DNA of 12,411 nt from Spirochaetaceae bacterium (GTDB taxonomy: Bacteria; Spirochaetota; Spirochaetia; B11-G9), in the NCBI GenBank assembly GCA_030643345.1, contig DAOWMA010000020.1:1-12411 (forward strand), read 5' to 3'. The translations under genes and the position numbers were made by a program. Under the pieces are notes generated by a model. That model was not told the DNA's origin. It worked only from the letters and a program-made list of their open reading frames with translations, and did not search any database. Of this stretch, positions 1 to 8,465 are shown piece by piece; positions within the stretch are counted from its first letter, which is position 1, and each line of letters opens with the position of its first letter.

Positions 1-413
1 GTAATAACTCCGGTTACCGAGCTTCCTGAAGAATCAATCATAAGATCAATTACCGTATCCTGAAAGAGAAAAAGATTTGATTGATTCTCAAGTGTTTCTT
101 TAGCCAGCCTGTTATAGGAGAATTTGTCAGCCTGGGCCCTGGGGGCCTGAACTGCCGGTCCCTTTCTTTTATTTAGAGTACGGAATTGTATCATTGTGGC
201 ATCTATAAGCTTTGCCATCTCTCCGCCAAGAGCATCAACTTCCCTGACAATATTACCTTTTGAGAGCCCTCCTATTGCCGGATTACAGGATAATCTGCCT
301 ATTGCATCCAGGCTCTGGGTTATTAACAAAGTTCTGAAATTTAATCTTGCAGGAGCCAGGGAAGCTTCAATCCCGGCATGTCCTCCGCCTATTACAATTA
401 CATCATAATCCAT
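1..413 (-). CDS. mnmG: tRNA uridine-5-carboxymethylaminomethyl modification enzyme MnmG (GidA), N-terminal part
   Basis: FAD-dependent partner of MnmE that installs the cmnm5/nm5 group on the wobble uridine (U34) of certain tRNAs in the cytoplasm. Only the first 137 codons are in the window; the gene runs off the left edge. The N-terminus begins MDYDVIVIGGGHAGIEA, with the dinucleotide-binding motif GGGHAG at residues 9-14. It is followed by the family signatures SCNPAIGG (42-49), VREVDALGG (56-64) and GPAVQAPRAQ (85-94), which together are specific to MnmG. The ATG at 413 lies 1 nt after the mnmE stop and is preceded by AGGG inside the end of mnmE, so the two are almost certainly co-transcribed and translationally coupled. 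Identity is very secure; completeness cannot be judged. Confidence 0.97.
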   Translation of the reverse strand, partial: MDYDVIVIGGGHAGIEASLAPARLNFRTLLITQSLDAIGRLSCNPAIGGLSKGNIVREVDALGGEMAKLIDATMIQFRTLNKRKGPAVQAPRAQADKFSYNRLAKETLENQSNLFLFQDTVIDLMIDSSGSSVTGVI

Positions 414-414
414 A

Positions 415-1779
415 TTATTTCCCTACACAAAATCCTGAAAAAATATTATTAAGGATATCCTCACTGGTAACCTCGCCTGTTATTTCCCCAAGAGCATCCA
501 GAGTCTCTTTCAAATCCATAGCTACAGCATCCAGAGATATACTATTTTCAAGAGATAATTTTACTGAGCGGAGTGACCGGGCTGCTCTTTCCAATAGTCC
601 CTTTTGTCTTAAAGAGTCTATCATCAGCTCAGATCCGGAAATTTCCATTCCTGTAAGCCTTGAATTAATAATATTTTCAAGATCAGAAAATCCTTCTGAT
701 GTTACAGCACTTACAGGAATAACCCCGTCAGGTACACCGGCACTCAATTTATCAATCTTATTCCAGATAAAAAGATAATCAGGATCATTTTTATATTTAC
801 TAAAAATTTCTTTATCTTCCGCTGTCATTCCGGTACTGCCATCTATTATATACAAAACCAAAGAAGCATTTTTAATAATCTCTTCACTCCGTCTTATCCC
901 TTCAACCTCTATAGGATGCTCCGCATCCCTTAATCCTGCGGTATCAAAAAGTCTTATTGGTATACCCTCCAAGGTTATCCAGCTTTCTATGTAATCTCTT
1001 GTAGTTCCATTAATATCCGAGACAATCGAGCGGTCTTCCTTTAAAAACAAATTAAAAAGTGAAGACTTTCCGGCATTGGTTCCCCCTGCAAGTGCAACAG
1101 CAACTCCTTCATGAAATATTTTTCCAACTCTATAAGTATTGATAAGGTTTATAATTTCTTTTTCAGCATCCAGGAGTGAATCCAGAGGGATATCCGTATC
1201 TCCTCCAATTTCATCGTCAGGATAATCGAGTTGGACCTCAATAAGGCCCATCAAATCTACAAGTTTTTTCTTTATTAAATCTATCTTTTCGAGTACGCCG
1301 CCGGACAACCTGTTTAAAGCAAGAGAATGAGCCTGCTTTGATTTGGACCCGACAATCTCAGCTACAGCTTCTGCCTGACTAAGATCCATCTTTCCATTAA
1401 GAAATGCTCTCATTGTAAATTCACCTGGAGCTGCTTCTCTAAAACCTGCTTTTTTGAGAATTGTAATAATTGATTCAATACCTGGAAGAGAACCGTGGCA
1501 GAATATTTCCACACCATCCTGACCGGTATAACTCTTAGGTGACCTGTAAACAGCAGCTGTAACCTGATCGATTTTCTTTCCCCTGCTTTGATCTGTAATA
1601 TATCCATAGTGCATGGTAAACCCGGTTGAGGATAAAATACTTTTGGGGTTTGTAAATACTTTTGCAAACAGCTCAACACTGCCCTTTCCGCTGGTACGTA
1701 TAACAGCCAAAGCACTCTCACTCCAGGCTGTGGCAAGAGCAACTATTGGTTCATCGGTGTCGTAAAATTGATCTTCCAT
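415..1779 (-). CDS. mnmE: tRNA modification GTPase MnmE (TrmE)
   Basis: GTPase that acts with MnmG to modify the wobble uridine of tRNAs; it binds a one-carbon-loaded tetrahydrofolate. The protein is 454 aa, the usual family length. Domains in order: an N-terminal folate-binding domain (about 1-120), a helical domain, and an inserted G domain. The G domain shows G1 GGTNAGKS (232-239), G2 GTTRD (258-262), G3 DTAG (279-282) and G4 NKID (340-343). The C-terminus is FCVGK (450-454), matching the invariant FC(I/V)GK tail with the functional cysteine at 451. G1 has Thr where many homologues have Pro; the lysine and serine that bind nucleotide are intact. The ATG start at 1779 has AGGA upstream at good spacing. 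It is divergent from the coiled-coil gene across a 77-bp gap in which I saw no convincing promoter. It is followed directly by mnmG. Confidence 0.98.
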   Translation of the reverse strand: MEDQFYDTDEPIVALATAWSESALAVIRTSGKGSVELFAKVFTNPKSILSSTGFTMHYGYITDQSRGKKIDQVTAAVYRSPKSYTGQDGVEIFCHGSLPGIESIITILKKAGFREAAPGEFTMRAFLNGKMDLSQAEAVAEIVGSKSKQAHSLALNRLSGGVLEKIDLIKKKLVDLMGLIEVQLDYPDDEIGGDTDIPLDSLLDAEKEIINLINTYRVGKIFHEGVAVALAGGTNAGKSSLFNLFLKEDRSIVSDINGTTRDYIESWITLEGIPIRLFDTAGLRDAEHPIEVEGIRRSEEIIKNASLVLYIIDGSTGMTAEDKEIFSKYKNDPDYLFIWNKIDKLSAGVPDGVIPVSAVTSEGFSDLENIINSRLTGMEISGSELMIDSLRQKGLLERAARSLRSVKLSLENSISLDAVAMDLKETLDALGEITGEVTSEDILNNIFSGFCVGK

Positions 1780-1856
1780 TAATATTCCTGAACAGTTTCT
1801 TTCAATATGATATAGTAGGTTTTATCAGGGTAAACTATAAAATTCAAGGAGTATAT

Positions 1857-2273
1857 ATGAGTTCTAAAAATGATAAGGAATATCTAATTTCAATCAAAAC
1901 TGAGTATAAACTCCTGGAGCAGAAATATATAAAAACCCGTGAAGATCTTAAGAAATGGGAAACCAGGATAAAACTTGCTAAAGAAAAAGGAAAAGCAAAC
2001 CTTCAGACAGAAGCAGAAGGCCGGGCGGAAATTGTAAGGAACGATATTAGATACCTGACCGATCAGCTGATGGGCTTAAAGCTGGAGGTAGAGAAGGCCG
2101 TAAGTGCGATTCATGAATCGCCCCAACAGCAACTATCCATAGATCCGAACAGGCTGCTTGCCGAAATAAACAACCTGATTGGAGACGGGAATACAATGGA
2201 ATTGGAGAATAATATAAATAAAATAAAGGCAGATAATGAACTGGAAAGGCTGAAGAGAGAGATGGAGACATAA
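1857..2273 (+). CDS. Small cytoplasmic coiled-coil protein, function unknown
   Basis: 138 aa, highly charged (Lys/Glu-rich), with no signal peptide or membrane segment. Residues about 1-80 have the spacing of a long helix or coiled coil, and a second short helical stretch forms the C-terminus. I chose the ATG at 1857 over an open extension from 1746 because it has AAGGAG 6-7 nt upstream. The upstream extension also overlaps the start of mnmE and encodes non-helical residues. Codons for VSAIHESPQQQ in the middle come from a palindromic repeat (2101-2130), and the stop codon TAA is the first triplet of a second copy (2271-2300), so the present C-terminus may have been set by repeat insertion. 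It is the only intact + strand gene and converges on the envelope operon. I do not recognise the family. Confidence 0.75.
   Translation: MSSKNDKEYLISIKTEYKLLEQKYIKTREDLKKWETRIKLAKEKGKANLQTEAEGRAEIVRNDIRYLTDQLMGLKLEVEKAVSAIHESPQQQLSIDPNRLLAEINNLIGDGNTMELENNINKIKADNELERLKREMET
2101..2130. repeat. Palindromic dispersed-type repeat, copy 1 (inside a gene)
   Basis: This 30-bp unit matches the copy at 2271-2300 at 28 of 30 positions. Its core, GCGATTCATGAATCGC (2106-2121), is a perfect 16-bp palindrome, followed by CCCAACAGC in both copies. It lies in frame in the coiled-coil gene and is translated as V-S-A-I-H-E-S-P-Q-Q-Q. Short palindromes of this GATTCATGAATC type are familiar to me as dispersed repeats in several bacterial genomes, but I could not confirm copy number here. 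Confidence 0.8.
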
Positions 2274-2300
2274 GGGCGATTTATGAATCGCCCCAACAGC
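2271..2300. repeat. Palindromic dispersed-type repeat, copy 2 (at the convergent gene boundary)
   Basis: Second copy of the 30-bp unit, 170 bp from the first, differing at two positions (2275 and 2282). The stem GGGCGATT (2274-2281) pairs perfectly with AATCGCCC (2286-2293) around a TATG loop. Its first three bases are the stop codon of the coiled-coil gene, and it fills most of the 42-bp gap before the convergent stop of the LPP20 lipoprotein gene. It could act as a bidirectional transcription barrier, but neither side has a real T-tract, so I do not call it an intrinsic terminator. Confidence 0.8.
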
Positions 2301-2315
2301 GTCCAGACCCCATTT

Positions 2316-3821
2316 CTACGGCAGATTATTAGCCATTGACTCACCAACAACCTTACCAAACTGCTTAAACGCAGCAGACATTGCACTTGCAGCATTACTA
2401 CCCATGGCAGTCTTAAATCTGTTTCCGGAAGTATAAAGAATTTCTCCTGTTAAAAGATCAGCAACCTTTATATCTCCCGAGACCTTTACAGTAAACCTGT
2501 CCCCGTCCTGCTGAAAATCACTAATACCAACAGTCCCAAAAACCAGCCTCTTAAACCGTCCCGCATACTTTTTCGAAATTGCCGATACTATACTTTCATC
2601 CCCCAGCTTAAGTATATTTGAGTCAACATCAATAGAGCGGATCGAAAATCCTTCTGCAGTAAGTACTTCTAAAATACCCGACGCAGTTTCAGTTTTTCCT
2701 GTGGAAGCACCACCATTATCCCGGTCTATTATCATGACAGCTGTAGCAATTTCTTTTGCCCTGGATATAATATTGTACGTAAAACCAACACTCTTTGATT
2801 TTACTATCTGCTCCAGGGATTCAAGTTGAGCATATAAGTTATCAGGAACATTCTCGAGAGCTTCAAGAGAGGCAGACAGATCCAGGGACATAGTAACCCT
2901 TTCTGTTCCTACAAAATTAGCAGGAGGTCTAATAAAAGATACCGTTCCGCTGGAATTTGTGACAACTGACTCAACCTTGATACTTTTTCTGCCATTAGTT
3001 CTTACAATCTTGTAACTTATTCGAACAGGAACACCAGTCAGAACCTGGCCATCAATTCCGGGTGTACCAGTTATTTTAAGCCCGAACGCCTCATCAAAAG
3101 GCTGTTTAATAAAAGCGTTGAGATTATCATTAAGGGCATAGAGATTAATACTTCCTACAGCTTTTTTAGCCTTATTCATATTTCGCTCATATTTAATATC
3201 GGCATTATCAAGCTCAGAAGTTGAAGCCGCAGATGCTGCTTCAAGATACGTAACGGCTGCCTTATAAAACGCCGAAGAATTCATGAGTGAATCACCTTCT
3301 GCTTCCGGACCGGATATAGCTGCTTTCTGCTCAGCAAATACTGCTTTTATCCTGGCCTGTTCTTCTAAAAGAGCTTTTTTATTATATGCACCAAGCAGAT
3401 ATACATTTGCAATACCACCATCCTTTTCAGTATGACTCTCAACAATCCTGAAATCCCCTATCTGAGCACTGGATGTTTCTTTTATTGTCTGGTCCAATGT
3501 AGAAGTAAACTTATCCAGAGTATCCTTTGCAGTTACTGTTGTTTCTGAACTGACTTTTACCCCCAGAAAACGGGTTATTGCTGATACAATGTCCGATCCA
3601 GCCAGAACTCTTGCCATAGCAGCATCCCCATTAGCGTCAGATCCTGCACCTATAAAATAGACTGTATCACTTGTATCTGCCGGGGGCATTGTTACCCAGG
3701 ACGGCAGCTGATTTCCTTTTGCTGTCTCCGGACTTGAAACACAACCGACAACCACAATAACAAGGAGAAGAATCCCCGATAAACACAGTAGTAAATGTAA
3801 TAAATTGTAATTATTCTTCAC
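2316..3821 (-). CDS. LPP20-family lipoprotein with CsgG-like C-terminal region
   Basis: Probable membrane-anchored envelope lipoprotein, 501 aa. A hydrophobic signal peptide ends in the lipobox VVGC, with the lipidated Cys at 27. Residues about 40-150 look like an LPP20 domain: PSWV at 40-43, then YFIGAG at 55-60, then alternating helix and strand. The middle (about 160-345) is helical and then beta-rich, Ig-like. The last 150 residues (a sheet-forming segment containing VADLLTGEILYTSG) resemble the CsgG/FlgT mid-domain, where proteins of this type bind peptidoglycan or assemble into rings. Translation starts at GTG (3821), preceded by AGGAG at 6-nt spacing. It is the last gene of the five-gene operon, 13 bp after its neighbour. 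Lipoprotein and LPP20 calls are fairly sure; the C-terminal fold is inferred and the specific function is unknown. Confidence 0.85.
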   Translation of the reverse strand: MKNNYNLLHLLLCLSGILLLVIVVVGCVSSPETAKGNQLPSWVTMPPADTSDTVYFIGAGSDANGDAAMARVLAGSDIVSAITRFLGVKVSSETTVTAKDTLDKFTSTLDQTIKETSSAQIGDFRIVESHTEKDGGIANVYLLGAYNKKALLEEQARIKAVFAEQKAAISGPEAEGDSLMNSSAFYKAAVTYLEAASAASTSELDNADIKYERNMNKAKKAVGSINLYALNDNLNAFIKQPFDEAFGLKITGTPGIDGQVLTGVPVRISYKIVRTNGRKSIKVESVVTNSSGTVSFIRPPANFVGTERVTMSLDLSASLEALENVPDNLYAQLESLEQIVKSKSVGFTYNIISRAKEIATAVMIIDRDNGGASTGKTETASGILEVLTAEGFSIRSIDVDSNILKLGDESIVSAISKKYAGRFKRLVFGTVGISDFQQDGDRFTVKVSGDIKVADLLTGEILYTSGNRFKTAMGSNAASAMSAAFKQFGKVVGESMANNLP

Positions 3822-3834
3822 CTAAAACTCCTTT

Positions 3835-5202
3835 TTATAATCCTGAATCAAATGTAATTGAATTGCCCCTCTGATATACCAGGAACATTCCCTCTAACCC
3901 AGCCAGGCCTTCTGAAACATCATACACAAGATCTTCCAGATCTTCGATCCGGCCGATTATTCTTACTTCATATTTTGTTTCTTCAGGAGACGTGGAAACT
4001 CTTTTTATAGATTTAACCTTCCGTTTCATCTTTTTCATAAAATCTCTCATAAGACGGGAGTCAAGGGTATTCTGCACAACAAGATCATACTTTATTCCTT
4101 GCGTCAGTTCTTTTTGTGTATAGGTCCTGGCCTGGTCAACTGCTTTTTTTATTGCATTAAAGGTGGCAGAGGCTACAGCATTGTTCAAAGCATCTGCTTC
4201 AGACACTGTACTCATAGCAGGAGGAACAGTCTGATAATAACTGGACCCTCTTCCGGCAGCAGTCGATGCATCGAAGTTTTTTAATGAAACACTGGCACTT
4301 CCGTAGTATTTGCTGTTTTTTGTACTTGAATTTGCATCAACAACTATCTCAATATAGATATCTGCATTCAATTTCCCCGCAATCCACTGGACCATTGAAA
4401 CAGCCTGTCCGGTTTCATCCTCATAAGCCGCAGCCTGGTCCTTTTTGATCTGCTCAATCTGGCCCAAATCTACATACTCCATACCATTTTCTGATAAGTA
4501 ACGGTTAGCCACACCAACAGCAGTCTTGGCAAGAAACAGGTCCGCTGCAGAATTTTCATCGTAGTAAACCATAAAGGTTAAATTACCAATAATTTCATTG
4601 ATTAGAGCTGTTTCTTCCGGTGTAGCTTCCAATGTTGGTGAAGCAGGAGCCGGGGTCTCTACGACTGGTGTATCTTTGGTTGCAACTACAGCAGCTTCAG
4701 GTGCAAAAGAAGGTCTATCCATATCCAAAAGCTGAACATCTCCTCCCTGTGGAAGTATAATATTGCCATAAATCTTATTTGCTCTAAGAACATTGGAGAG
4801 AGCTTCAAGATTTATTCTTATCCCGATTGTAGCAGTGGAGTTTCCACTCTCACCGCCCCTGTCCAGAATTTCCATAGTTTCGTTGTAGACATAGGCATTG
4901 GTATTGCTGGCTATATATATTTTACTCTCAAGTTTGTCCCTGTTTGCAGCTGCTGATGCAATACCAAGAGCATCAGATGCAACCTTTTTTACTGCATTCA
5001 GTTTTGCATCATTAAACGCTGCAGATTGTGTAATTCCAGTACCTGAAGCATAGTAAACAGGAGATGCGGAGAGAACAGGTCCTGCCTGGGCTGAAGTCTG
5101 TGAAGAAGCTCCGGAAGACGCCCCACCCCCTCCTGTTGAGACACAGGAGATCATTACTGCCATAATAAGTATTATAATTAATAATAGTTTTGTTTTGTTC
5201 AT
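3835..5202 (-). CDS. Envelope lipoprotein with LPP20/FlgT-like and CsgG-like domains
   Basis: 455 aa with a signal peptide ending in MISC (Cys20), a relaxed spirochaete-type lipobox, followed by a Gly/Ser-rich tether. Residues about 48-150 (YYASGTG then a helix rich in Ala/Lys) resemble the FlgT N-terminal/LPP20 fold. A Pro/Ala/Thr-rich linker spans about 165-195. Residues about 205-340 look CsgG-like: a YLSENGMEYVDL segment, then WIAGKLNADIYIEI, a strand-forming core. The last 90 residues form another alpha/beta unit. I prefer the ATG at 5202, which has GAGGG just upstream; the ATG four codons earlier (5214) has no ribosome site. It lies 16 bp after the barrel gene and 13 bp before the LPP20 lipoprotein gene, so all are co-translated. 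The exact substrate or partner is not visible. Confidence 0.85.
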   Translation of the reverse strand: MNKTKLLLIIILIMAVMISCVSTGGGGASSGASSQTSAQAGPVLSASPVYYASGTGITQSAAFNDAKLNAVKKVASDALGIASAAANRDKLESKIYIASNTNAYVYNETMEILDRGGESGNSTATIGIRINLEALSNVLRANKIYGNIILPQGGDVQLLDMDRPSFAPEAAVVATKDTPVVETPAPASPTLEATPEETALINEIIGNLTFMVYYDENSAADLFLAKTAVGVANRYLSENGMEYVDLGQIEQIKKDQAAAYEDETGQAVSMVQWIAGKLNADIYIEIVVDANSSTKNSKYYGSASVSLKNFDASTAAGRGSSYYQTVPPAMSTVSEADALNNAVASATFNAIKKAVDQARTYTQKELTQGIKYDLVVQNTLDSRLMRDFMKKMKRKVKSIKRVSTSPEETKYEVRIIGRIEDLEDLVYDVSEGLAGLEGMFLVYQRGNSITFDSGL

Positions 5203-5218
5203 ATCTTCCCTCATATAA

Positions 5219-6538
5219 TTAATATTTAAATGTTACACCACCACCGAAAAGAAGGCCACTATATGAATTAAAAAAACCTTCGTTAATAGACAACATAGCA
5301 GCATAACCGGCTTCTCCAAACAGTTTTATATCATCGCTGAACATATAGCTTATACCCAAACGTGCATGGCCACCAATAGAACTGTAAATAACAAAATCGT
5401 CCTGGTATTCCTCAGCAATTGGAACAAGCATTCCAAGTGCAACATCAACAGCAGGGGTTATATGAAGTCTTCCTAAATACCAATTCATTTCAGTTCCTAC
5501 ATATGTATTGACTGGAAAGAAAAAATAGTTAAGAAGAACTCCCTTTACATCTACTCCAAGAGGTATTTCAATTCCCACATAGGGTCTGATTTTATAAAAG
5601 CCTCTCGAAACAATCTGTCTGATACCTAATGCAAGAATCGGGTCCTTTGCAGGATCAGACTGACTTATATAGTTTACATACAAAGCAGATTCAAAACCCA
5701 TTCGGGGTATTTCCTTAAGTTGATCTCCCACAGCAGGTTTCTTTTTTGCATAGAAAACCTTTGCAGTGGAAACTTCCTGATTAACTTCCTTAACTACAAG
5801 AAGACCAACCTTTTTTTCAACCAGGTGACCGGAAGGAAGAATTACAGTATTTGTAAGACTAAACTCATCTCCAGGCTTGATCCCCATATTAGCACCCAGC
5901 TCAATAAGGATCTCTCTTCCATTAACATCAAGAATACCTGATTTAAGCTGAAACTCCGGTATTTTTCTTACTTCATAGGACAGCTGTATGGGCATAGCAT
6001 CAACTGCATTTTTAACAGCTGCTTTGGCAGTCTCATCAGAACCAGTTGTATCCACCTGGAAGCTGGCAAAAGCCTTTCCTTCCTCTACATTGATAAATGT
6101 AAAACTTGTCTGTATTTCTGCAGTGTATCCTCCACCATCATCTGCAGCCACTTCATAGTATGACATCACTGGGATAACTATAATAAAAGATCCAACAAGT
6201 TTGTTAAAATCAGCTTCTGTAAATGTCTGCTCCCCCAGACGAACAGCTTCAGGTACTTCAATATTCGATTCCTTAACCTTTTTTATTTCATCAATAAACC
6301 CGCTTATATCTCCTGCATCAAGTCTGTATGACATACCAATAATATCAAATCGCTTAAGATTTATAAAAACGTTCTGTACTGACTGGTCCACAAGTCCCAA
6401 AGCACCATCAGGAATACTCCAATCAGTATAGCTTAAACTAAAAATTGCAATTTCCTTTTTTTCAGAAATTTCCTGCCCAAAAGCAAAAGATAAAGATACA
6501 ATTACGAGAATTAAAACTATTAGATTTCTTTTTAACAC
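5219..6538 (-). CDS. CsgG/FlgT-like exported protein with C-terminal outer-membrane beta-barrel
   Basis: 439 aa with a standard Sec signal peptide (cleavage near AFG|QE, residues 19-23) and no lipobox. Residues about 28-195 resemble the CsgG/TolB-N type fold (IAIFSL at 31-36, LKRFDIIG further on, then two paired strands). Residues about 196-275 resemble the FlgT C-terminal domain: a strand-rich unit with LGANMGIKPGDEF and a closing VGDQL. The final 160 residues alternate short amphipathic strands rich in Tyr, Phe and Gly and end in FKY, as expected for an outer-membrane barrel of about eight strands. Translation starts at GTG (6538), preceded by AGGGGG at 5-nt spacing. It would link a periplasmic CsgG-like module to the outer membrane. 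Third gene of the operon; no experimental homologue recognised. Confidence 0.82.
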   Translation of the reverse strand: MLKRNLIVLILVIVSLSFAFGQEISEKKEIAIFSLSYTDWSIPDGALGLVDQSVQNVFINLKRFDIIGMSYRLDAGDISGFIDEIKKVKESNIEVPEAVRLGEQTFTEADFNKLVGSFIIVIPVMSYYEVAADDGGGYTAEIQTSFTFINVEEGKAFASFQVDTTGSDETAKAAVKNAVDAMPIQLSYEVRKIPEFQLKSGILDVNGREILIELGANMGIKPGDEFSLTNTVILPSGHLVEKKVGLLVVKEVNQEVSTAKVFYAKKKPAVGDQLKEIPRMGFESALYVNYISQSDPAKDPILALGIRQIVSRGFYKIRPYVGIEIPLGVDVKGVLLNYFFFPVNTYVGTEMNWYLGRLHITPAVDVALGMLVPIAEEYQDDFVIYSSIGGHARLGISYMFSDDIKLFGEAGYAAMLSINEGFFNSYSGLLFGGGVTFKY

Positions 6539-6571
6539 ACTTGCCCCCTAAAGCTGTTTTAACTGTTATGT

Positions 6572-8449
6572 TTAAAGTTTAATTTCAAGATCGTCAACTT
6601 TCTTCGCTACTACCCGTTTTTCTTCCCGTCTTACAAGAAGAGATGAAATCTTTGTCGTCATACTTTCAGAATTATTAACAACATAAAAAACTGCTGCTGA
6701 ATCTATTTCCACTTTCGTTTCAGCAATAATCTTACCGAAATATGAGACTGAAAGAATGCTGTTTTTAATACTTATATCAATTTCAAGGTTTTGACTGTCA
6801 TCAAGTATCCATGACAGCTCTTCCAGATTTATATGTACAATCTTTTCTCCGGAATCTTCAGATAAATGGATCCGGATTTCAGTTCCATGGGTAATCTGCT
6901 CAAAATCTATATCTATATAAAGGTTCGTAAAATTGAGGTCCGTTTCCAGAAACTGAAACTCAGATTTATAAATAAGATCTAAATTACCTGAAGAAACAGC
7001 CAATCGGGGATCAAACGCATAATCAGAATACAAACCATCAAAGCCATAAACTTCAATTACTTTACCATAATTATATTTACGGTTTACTCTTCTTTTAAAA
7101 ATATTATCATCGATATTGTTTCTACCCTGTTCATCCTGGTAATATACTCCAAACTCATCTAGAAGTCCTTCGAAACCACTATCACCGCCAAGTACAGTAT
7201 TGTAATCCCCCTCCGGGACTCCCTCTTTATAACTATATACATCTGAAGAAAGAAGAAGACCATCACCATACCAATAAAATGAGAGTTCCCCATTATCAGG
7301 TACGACAGATAATGTAATTTCATTATAATTCTCAGGAGCAATACCACTTGAATTTCCGATATTTCCTCCAGTCTGAAAAAGTTCTGCCACAAGAGTACCG
7401 GCATATTCAGTGCTAATGGAAAAAAACTCTTTGCCATCTCCGGAAATATTCAAAAAACAACTGTTCAGTTGAGACTCTTTCAAATAATACGAAAATGTAA
7501 CAGAAAACGGCATTAATAAATCATCAACTACAGGAAGAATATTCCCGTCTATAGAATACCCCGAACCTTTATTCAAATAAAATCCCAATTTATCACCCTG
7601 TCTGTTTATAAAAGGAAAACCAAAAGGAATAACATCAAAAGGATAAGTCCCTACATCTGATACCACTCCTTTGAAATGGATAAGTGTGCTGTATGATTCT
7701 TCCGGATACAGATCAAGAGGGTCGTAGGAAATTAGTTTTGTAACAAAAATCTCAATATCTGATTTAAGGGGAGAAGTAAAAGCAAATGTACCATTTGCCA
7801 TGTATAAAGGTTCTGTCGGAAAAAGTTCCATTCTAAGGCTATAGACACCCTCCAATAAAGGAGCTTCCCAGATAAGTCCATTCTTATACTGACTAAGAAA
7901 TCCCTCTTCAATAATCTCATTATCAATTGACCATCGAATCCAGCTGCTGTCAGAAGCCTCCAAATCAGGAATTATAAGCCCCTGTCCACCGGATACAAAA
8001 GTATTGGGATATACACCTATTCCCCGAATTAAAAAAGACTCCCTGGAATAGAAAAAAGGAATAATCTCTTCCTTTATCAGAACATCATCATTATCAAACA
8101 CTCTCAGTCGTATAGAATACAAGCTATCGTTCGGGGAAGATACAGAGATAGAAGGAAGCGGTTCATTAAGTTTTTCCTCTTTAATTATCTGCGGCTCACT
8201 TATCTCTAATCCCCGTGCATCAAGAAACGCAATTTCCAGTTTTTCAAGCCTGACAATATTTTCATCATACTCAATACTGATATCTATGGTTTCACCTGTT
8301 TCAGGATTAATAATATCACCACTGTTAATAGAAGTTCTAAATTTAACAGCATTTTCGGAATCGGACAAAGTCATAATCAGATTACTATCACCGCATGATA
8401 TAAAAGAAAGAGTTAATAATAATAGTAAAAATCCAGCAAGTCTAACCAT
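6572..8449 (-). CDS. Large lipoprotein with LamG-like (concanavalin-fold) domain
   Basis: 625 aa. The lipobox FISC places the lipidated Cys at 19. Residues about 50-230 are two beta-rich, Ig-like segments. About 255-438 looks like a LamG/concanavalin jelly roll, ending in GFEGLLDEFGVYY (425-437), which matches the usual LamG terminal strand. The remaining 185 residues are a second beta-sandwich. Such folds usually bind glycans or surface proteins; I cannot say which here. The reading frame is open back to 8533, but that extension overlaps the upstream gene. The ATG at 8449 has AGGG 5 nt upstream and a clean signal peptide, so I take it as the start. It follows the FecR gene by 16 bp and precedes the barrel gene by 33 bp. 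Confidence 0.85.
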   Translation of the reverse strand: MVRLAGFLLLLLTLSFISCGDSNLIMTLSDSENAVKFRTSINSGDIINPETGETIDISIEYDENIVRLEKLEIAFLDARGLEISEPQIIKEEKLNEPLPSISVSSPNDSLYSIRLRVFDNDDVLIKEEIIPFFYSRESFLIRGIGVYPNTFVSGGQGLIIPDLEASDSSWIRWSIDNEIIEEGFLSQYKNGLIWEAPLLEGVYSLRMELFPTEPLYMANGTFAFTSPLKSDIEIFVTKLISYDPLDLYPEESYSTLIHFKGVVSDVGTYPFDVIPFGFPFINRQGDKLGFYLNKGSGYSIDGNILPVVDDLLMPFSVTFSYYLKESQLNSCFLNISGDGKEFFSISTEYAGTLVAELFQTGGNIGNSSGIAPENYNEITLSVVPDNGELSFYWYGDGLLLSSDVYSYKEGVPEGDYNTVLGGDSGFEGLLDEFGVYYQDEQGRNNIDDNIFKRRVNRKYNYGKVIEVYGFDGLYSDYAFDPRLAVSSGNLDLIYKSEFQFLETDLNFTNLYIDIDFEQITHGTEIRIHLSEDSGEKIVHINLEELSWILDDSQNLEIDISIKNSILSVSYFGKIIAETKVEIDSAAVFYVVNNSESMTTKISSLLVRREEKRVVAKKVDDLEIKL

Positions 8450-8465
8450 ACTCACCCTAATAAAA

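Noticed and set aside
1746..1856. Longer N-terminus of the coiled-coil protein starting at 1746
   Set aside because: It would overlap mnmE and has no ribosome site, whereas the ATG at 1857 follows AAGGAG at proper spacing.
2274..2293. Intrinsic terminator between the convergent genes
   Set aside because: The 8-bp stem is good but no T-tract follows on either strand, and the same palindrome occurs inside a coding region, so it is better explained as a repeat.
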